DNA of 35,747 bases from positions 1 through 35,747 of the forward strand of contig JADFXB010000029.1 in assembly GCA_015233935.1 (NCBI GenBank), in the 5' to 3' direction. The notes under the pieces were generated by a model. It was not told where the DNA came from. It did not search any database and saw only the letters and a list, made by a program, of their open reading frames with translations. Within the stretch, counting starts at the first letter, position 1; each line of letters starts with the position of its first letter. The translations under genes and the position numbers were made by a program. Shown in pieces: positions 9,275 through 18,643 of the stretch. Source of the DNA: Magnetococcales bacterium. GTDB lineage: Bacteria > Pseudomonadota > Magnetococcia > Magnetococcales > JADFXB01.

Positions 9275-9603
9275 GGTTCATAACCCGTATGACAGATAGA
9301 GGTTGTCTTTTTGTGGTTAATTGTTTGAATCTATTCCTACCCTATCGGTAGTGAACCCATAGTATGGTTGGGAGAGCTTTAGCGAAGACAGCATCTTGTT
9401 CCCAATCTTTTCACTTGTCAAACAGCAACTAGAACTATTCCGTTTATGATATACCGACATCAATACTGATATTCTAAACTATAGAAAACAATCACCTGTC
9501 ATTCCAAATCAAACTCGCCTTATCTCTTGACAGGGTAAACATTTTTGATAGGCTTGCCTTACTTTTCCATGATTCCTTTACCAAATAGGGTTAGATTGAT
9601 TCT
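9275..9603. promoter_or_regulatory. divergent promoter region between chemoreceptor and REC-Hpt genes
   Basis: This 329-base A/T-rich stretch holds no convincing gene. On the minus strand, a perfect TTGACA (9416-9421 as its complement) lies 17 bases from CAAGAT (9393-9398), a candidate for the chemoreceptor. On the plus strand, TTGATA (9545-9550), a 17-base spacer and CATGAT (9568-9573) form a candidate for the REC-Hpt gene, with a TTGACA at 9527-9532 as an alternative -35. CTACC-CTATC-GGTAG at 9337-9351 is a small inverted repeat. I saw no sigma-28 flagellar-type promoter match. These are consensus matches by eye only. Confidence 0.4.
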
Positions 9604-10431
9604 ATGGTTGAATCATCTCATCACAACAAAACCGTTGCCTCCCCCCTTGTACCAACGCCCCTGCATGGTACCAAACGTATTTTACTGGTGGATGACACCC
9701 AGGAAAATCACATGATCGTCGGAGCCTATCTCCACGATCTTCCTTATCAAATTCGTTTTGCACTCCATGGTCAGGAGGCGTTGGACATTTACCAGACCGA
9801 GCGTTTTGATCTGGTCCTGATGGATGTCATCATGCCCGGCATGGATGGCATGGAGACCACCCGCCGTATGCGGTTGCTGGAACAATCCCATGGTTGGCCA
9901 CGCACCCCCATTATTGCCCTCACGGCCAGGGCCATGAAAGCCGATGAGGATGCCTGCCTGGCTGCCGGCTGTGATTTACATCTGAGCAAACCCATCCGCA
10001 AAGCCCTTCTCTTGGAGATGATGGAAAATCTTTCTTATCCCATGGAGGACAAACAGAAGGAAGACAGCAGCTCTCCGGTGGTGATCAATTGGCAAACCCT
10101 GCTTGAGTTGCAAGAAGAGAGCAAAGCCAGCTTTGACCACTTTCTCGATCGGTTCAGACAACAAATGCCCCAGCGTCTGGTCGCCATTCAACAGGCATGG
10201 CAGCAAAAAGATTCCCAACTGGTGGAAACCACCGCCCATAAATTCAAGGGATTGGCCGCTACTTTCGGTGCGGATGCCCTGGCCGACGGTTGCAGTCAAG
10301 TGGAAAATCTTTCATCCCCGCAGCGTGAGGAGAAGATGGAAGCCCTCTTGGCAAACCTTGCCCGGCAGATTGAGCTTTATACCCAAACCCTGGAAATGGA
10401 GGGGAAGAGCAGGCTTGCCCAGTTGGACTGA
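9604..10431 (+). CDS. response regulator with C-terminal Hpt domain
   Basis: A 275-residue cytoplasmic phosphorelay protein. The receiver domain (about 25-140) starts KRILLVDDTQ with the acidic pair D30/D31. The phospho-acceptor is D74 in VLMDVIMPGMDG, with T107 in IIALTARAM and K129 in LSKPI. The Hpt domain (about 160-260) has the phospho-histidine H212 in TTAHKFKGLAAT. There is no DNA-binding or catalytic output domain. It converges with the hybrid kinase gene, 9 bases between stop codons, and is the natural partner: a REC-Hpt protein can pass phosphate between hybrid kinases and a final regulator. The ATG lacks a strong ribosome site. Confidence 0.92.
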   Translation: MVESSHHNKTVASPLVPTPLHGTKRILLVDDTQENHMIVGAYLHDLPYQIRFALHGQEALDIYQTERFDLVLMDVIMPGMDGMETTRRMRLLEQSHGWPRTPIIALTARAMKADEDACLAAGCDLHLSKPIRKALLLEMMENLSYPMEDKQKEDSSSPVVINWQTLLELQEESKASFDHFLDRFRQQMPQRLVAIQQAWQQKDSQLVETTAHKFKGLAATFGADALADGCSQVENLSSPQREEKMEALLANLARQIELYTQTLEMEGKSRLAQLD

Positions 10432-10440
10432 ACAGGAAAA

Positions 10441-13400
10441 TCATCCATCTGGTTGGATCCCCACCAGAACAGCCCATTGGCGCAAAGCCACCAAGCCCCC
10501 TTCAAAATCGTAATCCCGCAAGCATTTTAGTACCTGGTTAAACGCCACCCGGTGGTCACGATGCATGGGATGATGGGCAATTTCCTGAACAATGGATTTG
10601 GCATCCAGATTAAAACTGACCAACATTTGTTCCGCCTGCCGAATAAGGGGAGCAACCACCTCCTTATCCAGCACACCCTCCGGATGACTTTGGTCTTCAT
10701 TGTTCTCTGCGGGAACCGCCCTGGAGATGGTGACAAGGACAGCCGTAAAAACCTGACGAGCTTCTTGTAATACAGGCTCGATGGAATGAATATCCGCCCG
10801 CTCCCTGGCACTCTGCTCAATAACCTTAGCCAACAGGCTTAATTCCATGGCCCCGATGGTAGCAGCGACCCCTTTCAGGGTGTGGGCGGTTCTTTCCAGA
10901 AGTTCCCAATCCCCATTGGCCAAAGCCAACTCCATGGTGTCACAAGAGTTCCTTTGTACACGAACAAAGCGGGCCAGAATATCCATATAGAGGTCCATAT
11001 TGCCCCCCAAATTGGCCATGGCCACTTGTACATCCAAACCTGGCAGTTCTGGGGGTCCAACTTCTGATGCTGCTGTTTCTTCCTCCACACTGGGCTGGGA
11101 AGTACTTTCCTTGGTTGGCAACCACTTGGTCAAGGTGGCGTAGAGGGCTTTGGGATCAATGGGTTTGGCGATATAGTCATCCATTCCCGCTGCCAGGCAC
11201 ACCTCTCGATCACCGGTCATGGCATTGGCGGTCATGGCTATGATGGGCAGCAAACGATGTTGATCCTGCTGACGAATGGTTCGGGTTGCCTGGTAACCAT
11301 CCATCACCGGCATTTGCACATCCATCAACACGGCGTCATAGGTGTTTTGATTCACCTTTTCAATGGCATCCACCCCATGGACCGCCACATCCACTTCCAC
11401 CCCCACCTTTAACAACAAGCCAATGGCCACCTCCTGGTTAATTTCATTATCCTCTACCAACAATATTTTACGACCTTGCAACCATTGGGGATGATCCCCG
11501 ACAGGTGTTGGGCTGATTTGTCCACCCACTGCGGCCTGCAATACTTCCAGCAGGGCTGAGGAGGTGAGGGGTTTCATGAGAAAATAGGGAATGCCTTCCT
11601 GCATGGATAAGGACATCACCTCTTCCCGACCATAGGCGGTCACCAATATCACGGGGGGAATTTTTTCTCCTAATTTTTCACGCAATTGGCGCACGGCTTC
11701 CAAGCCATCCAACCCTGGCATCCGCCAGTCCATGAAAACTGCATGGAAGGGATCCTCATCTGCGGCTGCTACCCCCTTTTGGACGGCTTGCAAACCATTT
11801 TCCGCTTCTTCCACCCGACAATGAAAAGAGTGAAGCATCTCCCGACAAACCCGACGGGCCATGGTATGGTCATCCACCACCAGGATACGCTTGCCCTCCA
11901 GTTGCTTGAGAGAGAGTAAAGGTGCGGGAGCAACCTCCACCTGTGCCACGGGAAATTCCAATTGGAAACTAAAGGTGCTTCCCTCGCCAAGGGCACTGGC
12001 CAGGTGGATGACACCTCCCATGCGCTCCACCAAATGGCGACTGATGGCCAAGCCCAAACCGGTGCCCCCATAACGGCGGGTCGTGGAGGAGTCGGCCTGG
12101 GTAAAGGCCGAAAAAAGACTGGCCTTTTGTTCGGGGGTCATGCCAATCCCCGTATCCCTGACTTGAAAAAGCACCTGCACCTTTTCTGCGTGGCACCCCA
12201 CCAGGGCAATTTCAAAACAGACTTCTCCCTGCTCGGTAAACTTGATGGCATTGCCCACCAGATTCAACAACACCTGCCCCAAGCGCAGGGGATCCCCCAT
12301 TAACAGTTTAGGGATGGCATGATCCACGGAAACGATCAATTCCACCCCCTTGTCCTGGGTTTTGGGGGCGGCCATGGCAGCGACTTGATCGGCCACTTTG
12401 TCCATGGAAAAAGGAATGGTTTCCAGGGTCAGACGGCCTGCCTCTATCTTAGAGAAATCCAGAATATCGTTGATGATATGCAACAGGGAATGGCCTGCTT
12501 CTTCAATGCGGGTAAGATAGTGACGTTGCTGGGTGGTAAGAGAGGTTTGCAGGGCCAGATGGATCATGCCCAACACCGCATTGATGGGAGTACGGATTTC
12601 ATGACTCATGTTGGCCAGAAAGAGGGATTTAGTCTGGCTGGCACTTTCGGCAGCTTTTCTTGCGTTGTACAACACCGTGGTCTCCCGATGGAGAACCAGG
12701 TAATAGGTCAACATGAGCAGACTCACCAGCAAGGTGATGAAAATACCCAGGAAGCGGTTGACTTGGTTGGAATTTTCTCTTTGCAAAATCACCACCGACC
12801 AGCCTTGATCGATCCACACCCGTCCCACCAGGTGGCGCAGATTGCCCACCAAAATTTTCATCCCATTCTGCAATTCCTGTTTAAAGAGGGCGGTAACCTC
12901 AGCCAGAGATCCGAACTGTTTACTCTCTTCCAATGCGGTGGCAGCCTGGGGTGTCAACGGCCACAAGGGTTGGGGGGTAAATCCATTCCTACCCCCCAGC
13001 AAGGCCACACCATCCGAGTTGACCAAAAAGGTTTCTCCATATTGGAAGAATCCCAACTCCTTGGCATCCAGTGTTTTTTTCAGAACGGCAACCCCGATGA
13101 TCTCCTTTTGGTCTGCCTTATAAATGGGTGCGCTGGCATAATAGCCCGGCTCCTTGGAGGTTGCCCCATAGGCATAATATTTTCCCAGACGCCCTTCCTT
13201 GGCCTCTTTAAAGTAAGGGCGAAACTGATAATTTTTCCCCACAAAGCTGCCAGGGGTATCCCGATTGGAGGAGGCCACCACTTTGCCTTCCATATCCATG
13301 AGATAGGCCACCCCACGCACCGCAACAGCCAATTGATCCACGGCCAGATTAAGGGTTTTCATATTGGCATCTGGCGCAGATAGCTCTTCCAACATATCGT

Positions 13401-14352
13401 GGGTAATCCCTGCCAAGGCAATCACCCCACCGTCCACTGCGTAGATTTCACGATTCAGACGATTGACCAGGGCATCCAGATCCACCCGCAGTTCATTGGC
13501 TTGATCTTGATGATAGAGTTGTCCCAATAGGTCTGTCAGGGTCCAGCCTCCCAACAACATCACAAGAAAAACAGTAAAAAATGCTATGTTATATCTTTTT
13601 TGTTGCCCAAAGAGGGGTGGAGCATCTTTATGTTGCGAGAGGGTTCCCCACAAGGCGAGGGTCATGATCAAAGCCATGCCTCCCCGCACCAGTTGGATAG
13701 GCACTCCTGTCCAGGCAAAAAACAGTTTTGTATTGAGGAGGGTAGCAGGCCAGATACCCACCGCCGGAACAACCAGACCGCTCGCCAGTCCATATCCCAC
13801 CATGCCCAGGGCAAGAACACCCCGCCATCTTTGTTCCTTGTGGCCGGCAACCGGTAAAATTCGCAACAACAACCAACCGCTGACCATGCAGGCAGGAAAG
13901 CTCACCCCGTAGCGAATCAAGGCAGGAAAGGTTGACCAGCCTTCATACCAGGAGAGCACCGATACCAACATCAAGGGAAGCAGGGAGAAACCGGGATGAT
14001 AGGAGCGTTGGCGGTGGATTCTCACCCCATAGATGGCAAACTCTGTCAAAGCCAGGAAGGAGAGGGTATGAATAGACAGCCTGATATTTTGAAAAACGGA
14101 GGAATCTCCCCCCACCAGGGCCAGGAGATCCAACCACTCCCCAATCCCGTGCAACAGGCCAAAGCTGCCCAGCCAACGCCAGGATATGGGATTTTTTTCT
14201 TCGCGGGGTAAGGAAAAACACACAGCACTCAATATAAGAAAGCTTAATCCATAAATAAAAAAAATGTAATCCAACTGTTCGGAAAAAAATCCTTCCCGCA
14301 AGAGAGGCCACCCTTGGCCACTTTCAGCAACGGCTGGAAATAAAAGATTCAT
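10441..14352 (-). CDS. hybrid sensor histidine kinase (7TM-Cache-HisKA-HATPase-REC-REC-Hpt)
   Basis: Inner-membrane hybrid kinase of 1303 residues. Seven or eight N-terminal membrane helices (about 30-260) are followed by one more helix and a DctB-like Cache sensor (about 310-500, with [14 protein letters not shown] and [10 protein letters not shown]). After another helix comes HisKA with H584 in [12 protein letters not shown], then HATPase with [16 protein letters not shown] and [15 protein letters not shown]1 has VDDHTMARR and [14 protein letters not shown]2 has VEDNEINQE and [11 protein letters not shown], and the C-terminal Hpt has [12 protein letters not shown]. The ATG at 14352 follows AAGGAGTAG at good spacing; 47 upstream in-frame codons were left out. 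It resembles BarA/EvgS-type phosphorelay kinases. Promoter and operator-like repeats lie in the gap shared with the HTH-REC gene. Confidence 0.94.
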   Translation of the reverse strand: MNLLFPAVAESGQGWPLLREGFFSEQLDYIFFIYGLSFLILSAVCFSLPREEKNPISWRWLGSFGLLHGIGEWLDLLALVGGDSSVFQNIRLSIHTLSFLALTEFAIYGVRIHRQRSYHPGFSLLPLMLVSVLSWYEGWSTFPALIRYGVSFPACMVSGWLLLRILPVAGHKEQRWRGVLALGMVGYGLASGLVVPAVGIWPATLLNTKLFFAWTGVPIQLVRGGMALIMTLALWGTLSQHKDAPPLFGQQKRYNIAFFTVFLVMLLGGWTLTDLLGQLYHQDQANELRVDLDALVNRLNREIYAVDGGVIALAGITHDMLEELSAPDANMKTLNLAVDQLAVAVRGVAYLMDMEGKVVASSNRDTPGSFVGKNYQFRPYFKEAKEGRLGKYYAYGATSKEPGYYASAPIYKADQKEIIGVAVLKKTLDAKELGFFQYGETFLVNSDGVALLGGRNGFTPQPLWPLTPQAATALEESKQFGSLAEVTALFKQELQNGMKILVGNLRHLVGRVWIDQGWSVVILQRENSNQVNRFLGIFITLLVSLLMLTYYLVLHRETTVLYNARKAAESASQTKSLFLANMSHEIRTPINAVLGMIHLALQTSLTTQQRHYLTRIEEAGHSLLHIINDILDFSKIEAGRLTLETIPFSMDKVADQVAAMAAPKTQDKGVELIVSVDHAIPKLLMGDPLRLGQVLLNLVGNAIKFTEQGEVCFEIALVGCHAEKVQVLFQVRDTGIGMTPEQKASLFSAFTQADSSTTRRYGGTGLGLAISRHLVERMGGVIHLASALGEGSTFSFQLEFPVAQVEVAPAPLLSLKQLEGKRILVVDDHTMARRVCREMLHSFHCRVEEAENGLQAVQKGVAAADEDPFHAVFMDWRMPGLDGLEAVRQLREKLGEKIPPVILVTAYGREEVMSLSMQEGIPYFLMKPLTSSALLEVLQAAVGGQISPTPVGDHPQWLQGRKILLVEDNEINQEVAIGLLLKVGVEVDVAVHGVDAIEKVNQNTYDAVLMDVQMPVMDGYQATRTIRQQDQHRLLPIIAMTANAMTGDREVCLAAGMDDYIAKPIDPKALYATLTKWLPTKESTSQPSVEEETAASEVGPPELPGLDVQVAMANLGGNMDLYMDILARFVRVQRNSCDTMELALANGDWELLERTAHTLKGVAATIGAMELSLLAKVIEQSARERADIHSIEPVLQEARQVFTAVLVTISRAVPAENNEDQSHPEGVLDKEVVAPLIRQAEQMLVSFNLDAKSIVQEIAHHPMHRDHRVAFNQVLKCLRDYDFEGGLVALRQWAVLVGIQPDG

Positions 14353-14440
14353 GACTACTCCTTGCCCACACCACGGTGACAAAATGGAAAATAAGTCACA
14401 ATGACGTGTATTTACTCTCCTGTGCCTTAAGTTTACACCC

Positions 14441-14493
14441 TTGAAAAATGGGGTAAATGGGGTTAAAATAGCAGAAAATTGCAAAATTTGCAA
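14441..14493. promoter_or_regulatory. overlapping divergent promoters with a tandem 9-bp repeat
   Basis: Plus strand: TTGAAA (14441-14446), a 17-base spacer and TAAAAT (14464-14469), reading toward the HTH-REC gene. Minus strand: TTGCAA (14488-14493), a 17-base spacer and TATTTT (14465-14470 as complement), reading toward the hybrid kinase. The two -10 elements coincide almost exactly, so only one polymerase could occupy the site. The plus spacer is filled by two perfect copies of AAATGGGGT (14446-14454 and 14455-14463). GCAAA-A-TTTGC at 14481-14491 is a palindrome next to the minus -35. The neighbouring MerR-type regulator is an obvious candidate ligand, which is inference. Confidence 0.5.
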
Positions 14494-14522
14494 GCTTTGT
14501 AAGCCTTGCCAGATTTAAAAAT

Positions 14523-15191
14523 ATGCTTGCAAGAATCAGCCGCTACGTGCCAAACGGTTGGACCATGAACGGGAAAGAATCATCTAATCAAGAAGATAGC
14601 TTTGTCACCACCCGAGAAGCCGGTCAATTGCTGGGCATTTCCCAACGAACCGTTCACTATTGGCTGGAAAAGGGCATCCTCCGCTCCTGGAAGACCGAAG
14701 GCGGCCACAGCCGCATACCCATGGGTGAGATCCACAAACTGCTGGCCAAACGCCGGGAAAGTCTCGATGACAATCCAAAAGCGATCCAACTGTTGTTGGT
14801 GGAAGATGATGATATACTGGTGGAATTATTTCGTGCTGCCGTGGCAAAATGGCCTTTTCCAGTCCGTGTCATCACCGCCGCCAATGGTTATGATGGATTG
14901 ATACAGGCAGGACTCCACAAACCGGATATTCTGGTCACCGATCTGGCGATGCCCGCCATGGACGGCTTTCAAATGATTCGCCAGTTGCGGGAAACCGCAG
15001 CCCTGAAAAAATGCCGCACCGTGGTGGTAACCGCTCTCTCTGCCCAACAAATTGCGGAGCATGGTGGTTTGCCTGCTGAGGTGATTCTGTTTGAGAAACC
15101 GGTTGCGTTTAAAAAAATCAAGGCCATTGCCCAACAGATGATCCACCACCCACTGGTGGGCCGCCGAGAAAAACGAAATAAACAATCCTAA
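14523..15191 (+). CDS. MerR/excisionase-type HTH fused to a receiver domain
   Basis: A 222-residue cytoplasmic protein with reversed response-regulator order. Residues about 26-75 are an excisionase/MerR-like winged helix: FVTTREAGQLLGISQRTVHYW, then LEKGILRSWKTEGGHSRIP. Residues about 88-205 are a receiver domain with acidic residues in LLVEDDD, the phospho-acceptor D140 in LVTDLAMPAMDG, the TALSAQ switch and K182 in FEKPV. An alternative ATG at 14565 would begin MNGKESS just before the HTH; neither start has a strong ribosome site. It diverges from the hybrid kinase and leads the 14.5-19.1 kb plus-strand run. It is likely the DNA-binding end of the nearby phosphorelay, acting on its own promoter region; that target is inference. 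Confidence 0.9.
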   Translation: MLARISRYVPNGWTMNGKESSNQEDSFVTTREAGQLLGISQRTVHYWLEKGILRSWKTEGGHSRIPMGEIHKLLAKRRESLDDNPKAIQLLLVEDDDILVELFRAAVAKWPFPVRVITAANGYDGLIQAGLHKPDILVTDLAMPAMDGFQMIRQLRETAALKKCRTVVVTALSAQQIAEHGGLPAEVILFEKPVAFKKIKAIAQQMIHHPLVGRREKRNKQS

Positions 15192-15232
15192 GTAAAAAAC
15201 CACTGCGGGAAGAAGCTGAATGGAGATGAATC

Positions 15233-17620
15233 ATGGATGGAACGCTTTATTCTTCCCCGTTCTGTGGCGAACCACCCACCATTCTGGTGGTGGACGACGA
15301 CCCGGATATTCGCAATCAATGTCGTCATAAACTGACCAAACATGGCTACCGTCCCGTTCTGGCGGAAGACGGGCATCAGGCCATCCTTCTGTGTCAACAA
15401 CAGTTGCCCGATCTGGTTCTGATGGATGCCAACATGCCTGGCATGGATGGTTTTACCACCGCCACCACCCTGGCCAGCCTTTTTCCAGAAAGTCGTCTTC
15501 CCATTCTCATGGTGACGGGGCTGGCCGATGAAGAATCGGTCAATAAGGCGTTCAAAAGTGGCGCGGAAGATTATATCAGCAAGCCCATCAACTGGGCCGT
15601 GTTGCGCCATCGTATCCGCGCCATCCTGGACCACCGCCAGATGGAAAAAGCCTTGCGTCAGAGTGAAGAACGATTTCGCTCCCTGGCCCAATCTTCCAAC
15701 GATGCCATCATCACAGCCGACGAAGAGGGCAAGATTCTTTTTTGGAACGATGGTGCGGCCCATTATTTTGGTTATCATGAATCGGAAATTCAAAATCAAC
15801 CTCTTTGTCAGTTGATCCCGGAACGCTACCAGCACGCCCACCGCCAAGGGTTACTCCATGTTTTGCGTACAGGTGAGTTGAAGCTGGCGGGAAAGACGCT
15901 GGAACTGGTAGGGATGGATCGGGAAGGCCGGGAATTTCCCGTGGAAATTTCCCTTTCCACCTGGCTTATGGGGAAAAAACGATTTTTTTCCGCCATCATT
16001 CGGGATATCACCGCCCGCAAGCAGTTGGAACGGGAGCGGGAGGTGGCCATGCAAACCCGCATTGCCATCAGTGCCTTGCTGGAAACAGCACTGGAACCCC
16101 TCAACATGACCAGCCAGTTGACGGTGGCTTTGGATATCCTCCATACCCTGCCCTGGTGGGCAAACAAGGCCAAAAGCTCCATATTTCTTAATCATGAAGA
16201 GGAGAAGGTATTAAAATTGGCCGTGTGGAAGGGCTGGGAGAGAGATCTACCCCATCTGTGCTCCACCGTTGCCCATGGGGTTTGCCTGTGTGGGCAAGCT
16301 GCATTAACCAGGCAATTTCTATTTTCCAACGATGTCCTCCTCCACGAAGGACGCAACCAGCAAGTTCCCCCCCATAGCCATTACTGCGTCCCCATTCTTT
16401 TTCGGCATCGGCTGTTGGGCATGCTCAATATTTATCTTCCCCCTGGTCACAAACGCAACCCAGAGGAGGAGCGCACCCTTCACACCATTGCCCAAACCCT
16501 GTCCACCATCATTGAACGCCGACGCATGGAAGAGGATCTGGAACAAACCCACACGGTTCTCAAAGAGACCCGTCTGGAGATCATCCATCGTCTGGGCATG
16601 GCCTCGGAATTTCGTGATAACGATACCGGCATGCATATTGTCCGCATGAGCCGCTATGCTGCGGTACTGGGACAAGCCGCAGGACTGGACGAAGAACGCT
16701 GTGAGGTCATCCTCAACGCCGCCCCCATGCACGATGTGGGCAAAATTGGCATCTCCGATGGCATCCTCCTCAAACCGGGTCGCCTGACCCAAGAGGAGTT
16801 TGAAATCATGAAAACCCATACCGCCATTGGTGCCCACATGCTCTTTGGCCACAAGGATGAACCCCTCAAAACCGCCCATATCATTGCCCTCACCCACCAC
16901 GAACGTTGGGATGGCAAGGGCTATCCCCATGGTCTGGCGGGGGAAGAAATTCCATTGGAGGGGCGTATTTGTGCCATCTGCGATGTCTTTGACGCCCTCA
17001 TCTCTGAACGCCCTTACAAAAAAGCCTGGTCGGTAGAAGAGGCCATTGCCGAATTGAAACGTTGCGCCGGACAGCAACTGGATCCCCATCTGGTGGAATT
17101 GTTCTTGCGAAAAATGCCAGAAATTCTTGAGATCATGCAGGAGTTCCAAGACGAGTCCCAATCCCTCTCCGTATCAGCCAGAGATTTGCATGGTTTCGGA
17201 GCCTTTATCCAATGGGAATCACGCATGGAAACGGGTATTGCCGAAGTGGACAACGAACACCGTCACCTGATGGCCATTGTCAACAAATTGCACAAAACCA
17301 TGGGAACAGGAACCAGCGACACTCCAGTCATAGAAGTGTTGCGGGAGTTGGAAGACTACATCACCTTCCACTTTGCCAACGAAGAAGCCCTCCTGTACAG
17401 CCTGGCTGACCCCTGGCTGAAAGAACACCGGTGCGAACACAAAAGGATGAAAGATAACCTGGCCAAGATACGACAAGGATTCCATCATGTTTCACCGGAT
17501 GGCAACCAACCTCTTGCCCAACTGCTCCGTCAATTGCTGGTAGACCATGTGCTGACTGTGGATAAGCGCAGTCTCTGTTCCTCACGCATTGACACGAAGA
17601 AGACAGTAACGCCAATATGA
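15233..17620 (+). CDS. REC-PAS-GAF-HD-GYP c-di-GMP phosphodiesterase with C-terminal hemerythrin domain
   Basis: A 795-residue soluble signalling protein. The receiver domain (about 15-135) has LVVDDDPDI, LMDANMPGMDG and the ISKPI lysine. A PAS domain follows (about 145-265, FRSLAQSSNDAIITADEEG), then a GAF domain (about 285-425). The HD-GYP domain (about 440-620) has H500-D501 in MHDVGKIGI, HHERWDGKGYP at 555-565 and the ICDVFDAL segment, so it should hydrolyse cyclic di-GMP. Residues about 657-785 form a hemerythrin with DNEHRHL, HFANEEALL, EHRCEHKRM and DHVLTVDK, a complete di-iron ligand set. GGAGAT precedes the ATG, 41 bases after the HTH-REC stop. It probably links phosphorelay input and O2/NO binding to c-di-GMP turnover. 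Confidence 0.95.
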   Translation: MDGTLYSSPFCGEPPTILVVDDDPDIRNQCRHKLTKHGYRPVLAEDGHQAILLCQQQLPDLVLMDANMPGMDGFTTATTLASLFPESRLPILMVTGLADEESVNKAFKSGAEDYISKPINWAVLRHRIRAILDHRQMEKALRQSEERFRSLAQSSNDAIITADEEGKILFWNDGAAHYFGYHESEIQNQPLCQLIPERYQHAHRQGLLHVLRTGELKLAGKTLELVGMDREGREFPVEISLSTWLMGKKRFFSAIIRDITARKQLEREREVAMQTRIAISALLETALEPLNMTSQLTVALDILHTLPWWANKAKSSIFLNHEEEKVLKLAVWKGWERDLPHLCSTVAHGVCLCGQAALTRQFLFSNDVLLHEGRNQQVPPHSHYCVPILFRHRLLGMLNIYLPPGHKRNPEEERTLHTIAQTLSTIIERRRMEEDLEQTHTVLKETRLEIIHRLGMASEFRDNDTGMHIVRMSRYAAVLGQAAGLDEERCEVILNAAPMHDVGKIGISDGILLKPGRLTQEEFEIMKTHTAIGAHMLFGHKDEPLKTAHIIALTHHERWDGKGYPHGLAGEEIPLEGRICAICDVFDALISERPYKKAWSVEEAIAELKRCAGQQLDPHLVELFLRKMPEILEIMQEFQDESQSLSVSARDLHGFGAFIQWESRMETGIAEVDNEHRHLMAIVNKLHKTMGTGTSDTPVIEVLRELEDYITFHFANEEALLYSLADPWLKEHRCEHKRMKDNLAKIRQGFHHVSPDGNQPLAQLLRQLLVDHVLTVDKRSLCSSRIDTKKTVTPI

Positions 17621-17674
17621 GACAACCTGTTTGTCCACTTAAACCTCTGAACCACCAGCTAACGGATCTCCACC

Positions 17675-18202
17675 ATGGATGCCTTTGAAAAAATTTACAA
17701 GGAATTGGAAAACATACGCAGTTCCCGCAAAAAAGGCAAAAAACAGGATAATCTCATGGAGGTCATCTTCTATGCCCTGGATCAAGAGCGGGATGAGTAT
17801 GAGTTTTACGTAGACTTGGCCAAACGGGTGGAGAGCAAAGATTTAAAAAAGCGCATGATCAAACAGGCCAAGGAGGAATTGCTGCATGGTCAGAAGTTAC
17901 TGGAGTTGATCAAAGGGGACTGTCTGCCCGAATACAAAAAACGCCAGCAGGATATGCCGGAATTGCATGTGGCCGATTATGCCGTCCCCGCCCCACCCAA
18001 GGGCGAAAAACTCTCTTATCAGGATGCCCTGATTTTGGCCATCAAAAAAGAGCAAGCCAACCTGCATCTTTACCAGGATTTGGCGAAAATTTCCCTGTGT
18101 CCCGACTCCCGCAAATTGTTTCAATTTTTAATGGCCCAGGAGTCCAAGCACTTGTCATCCCTGGAAAAAGAGTATGACGAGAACATTCTGAAGGAAGATT
18201 GA
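17675..18202 (+). CDS. ferritin-like di-iron protein, rubrerythrin-type
   Basis: A 175-residue four-helix ferritin-like protein without a rubredoxin domain. The metal-ligand pattern appears twice: E38-x6-Y45 with ExxH at 68-71, then E126-x6-Y133 with ExxH at 156-159. This duplicated arrangement is typical of the rubrerythrin/erythrin group, which reduce peroxide or handle iron in the cytoplasm. A basic N-terminal stretch (RSSRKKGKKQ) precedes helix 1, and a proline-rich linker (APPKGEK) separates the two halves. It starts 54 bases after the HD-GYP-hemerythrin gene, and its TGA abuts the TTG start of the CULT gene. The exact reaction is not determinable from sequence. Confidence 0.87.
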   Translation: MDAFEKIYKELENIRSSRKKGKKQDNLMEVIFYALDQERDEYEFYVDLAKRVESKDLKKRMIKQAKEELLHGQKLLELIKGDCLPEYKKRQQDMPELHVADYAVPAPPKGEKLSYQDALILAIKKEQANLHLYQDLAKISLCPDSRKLFQFLMAQESKHLSSLEKEYDENILKED

Positions 18203-18643
18203 TTGTCGTCTTACCCCGCACCGCTACGACTGCGCCCATTCCATCCCTCTGCCGTCCCCCCTCCTGCTCAGATGCCCAATCAGCAGGGGGCTTGTGAGAG
18301 CAGGGAAAACTCCCCCATTTTATGCAAAATCTGTAGCTTGATCATTACCCACCCACAAGAGGCCATGGTCATGGCAGGCAGCCATGAGCATACCTTTTTC
18401 AATCCTGCCGGCATGGTTTATCGCATCGGATGCTTCCGTACCGCCGTTGGCTGCACCTGGCTTGCAGAATCCTCCGCCGATTTTTCCTGGTTTCCACAGA
18501 CTCTCTGGCAGATTGCTCTCTGCCGTCGTTGCCATAGTCATTTGGGGTGGCGTTACACCACTTCCTTGCATTCAACTTTTTTTGGGCTGATATTAACTCG
18601 CCTTACTTATCTGCAACCAAGACAGGAGAACAGCCCGTCATGA
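18203..18643 (+). CDS. CULT-domain (bacterial cereblon-like) ligand-binding protein
   Basis: A 146-residue protein made almost entirely of a CULT domain, the thalidomide-binding fold of eukaryotic cereblon. Zinc ligands are C41-x2-C44 and C107-x2-C110. The aromatic cage residues W96, W102, W116 and Y118 and the loop N67-P-A-G are all present. Spacing W-6-W-14-W-2-Y, and the cysteines 5 after the second tryptophan, equal human cereblon W380/W386/W400/F402 and C391/C394. The likely start is TTG immediately after the ferritin-like stop, with AAGGA at good distance; an ATG at 18272 lacks a ribosome site. Its last bases overlap the rhodanese start (ATGA). Known single-domain bacterial homologues, such as the Magnetospirillum protein, bind uridine-like and cyclic-imide ligands in vitro; the cellular role is unknown. 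Confidence 0.9.
   Translation: MSSYPAPLRLRPFHPSAVPPPAQMPNQQGACESRENSPILCKICSLIITHPQEAMVMAGSHEHTFFNPAGMVYRIGCFRTAVGCTWLAESSADFSWFPQTLWQIALCRRCHSHLGWRYTTSLHSTFFGLILTRLTYLQPRQENSPS

Noticed and set aside
12319-13383. Plus-strand frame of 354 codons
   Set aside because: Antisense to the hybrid kinase, whose domains cover the same bases without a break.
18547-18639. Longer rhodanese reading from 18547
   Set aside because: The extra codons lie inside the CULT gene; AGGAGA and the ATG at 18640 give a better start.
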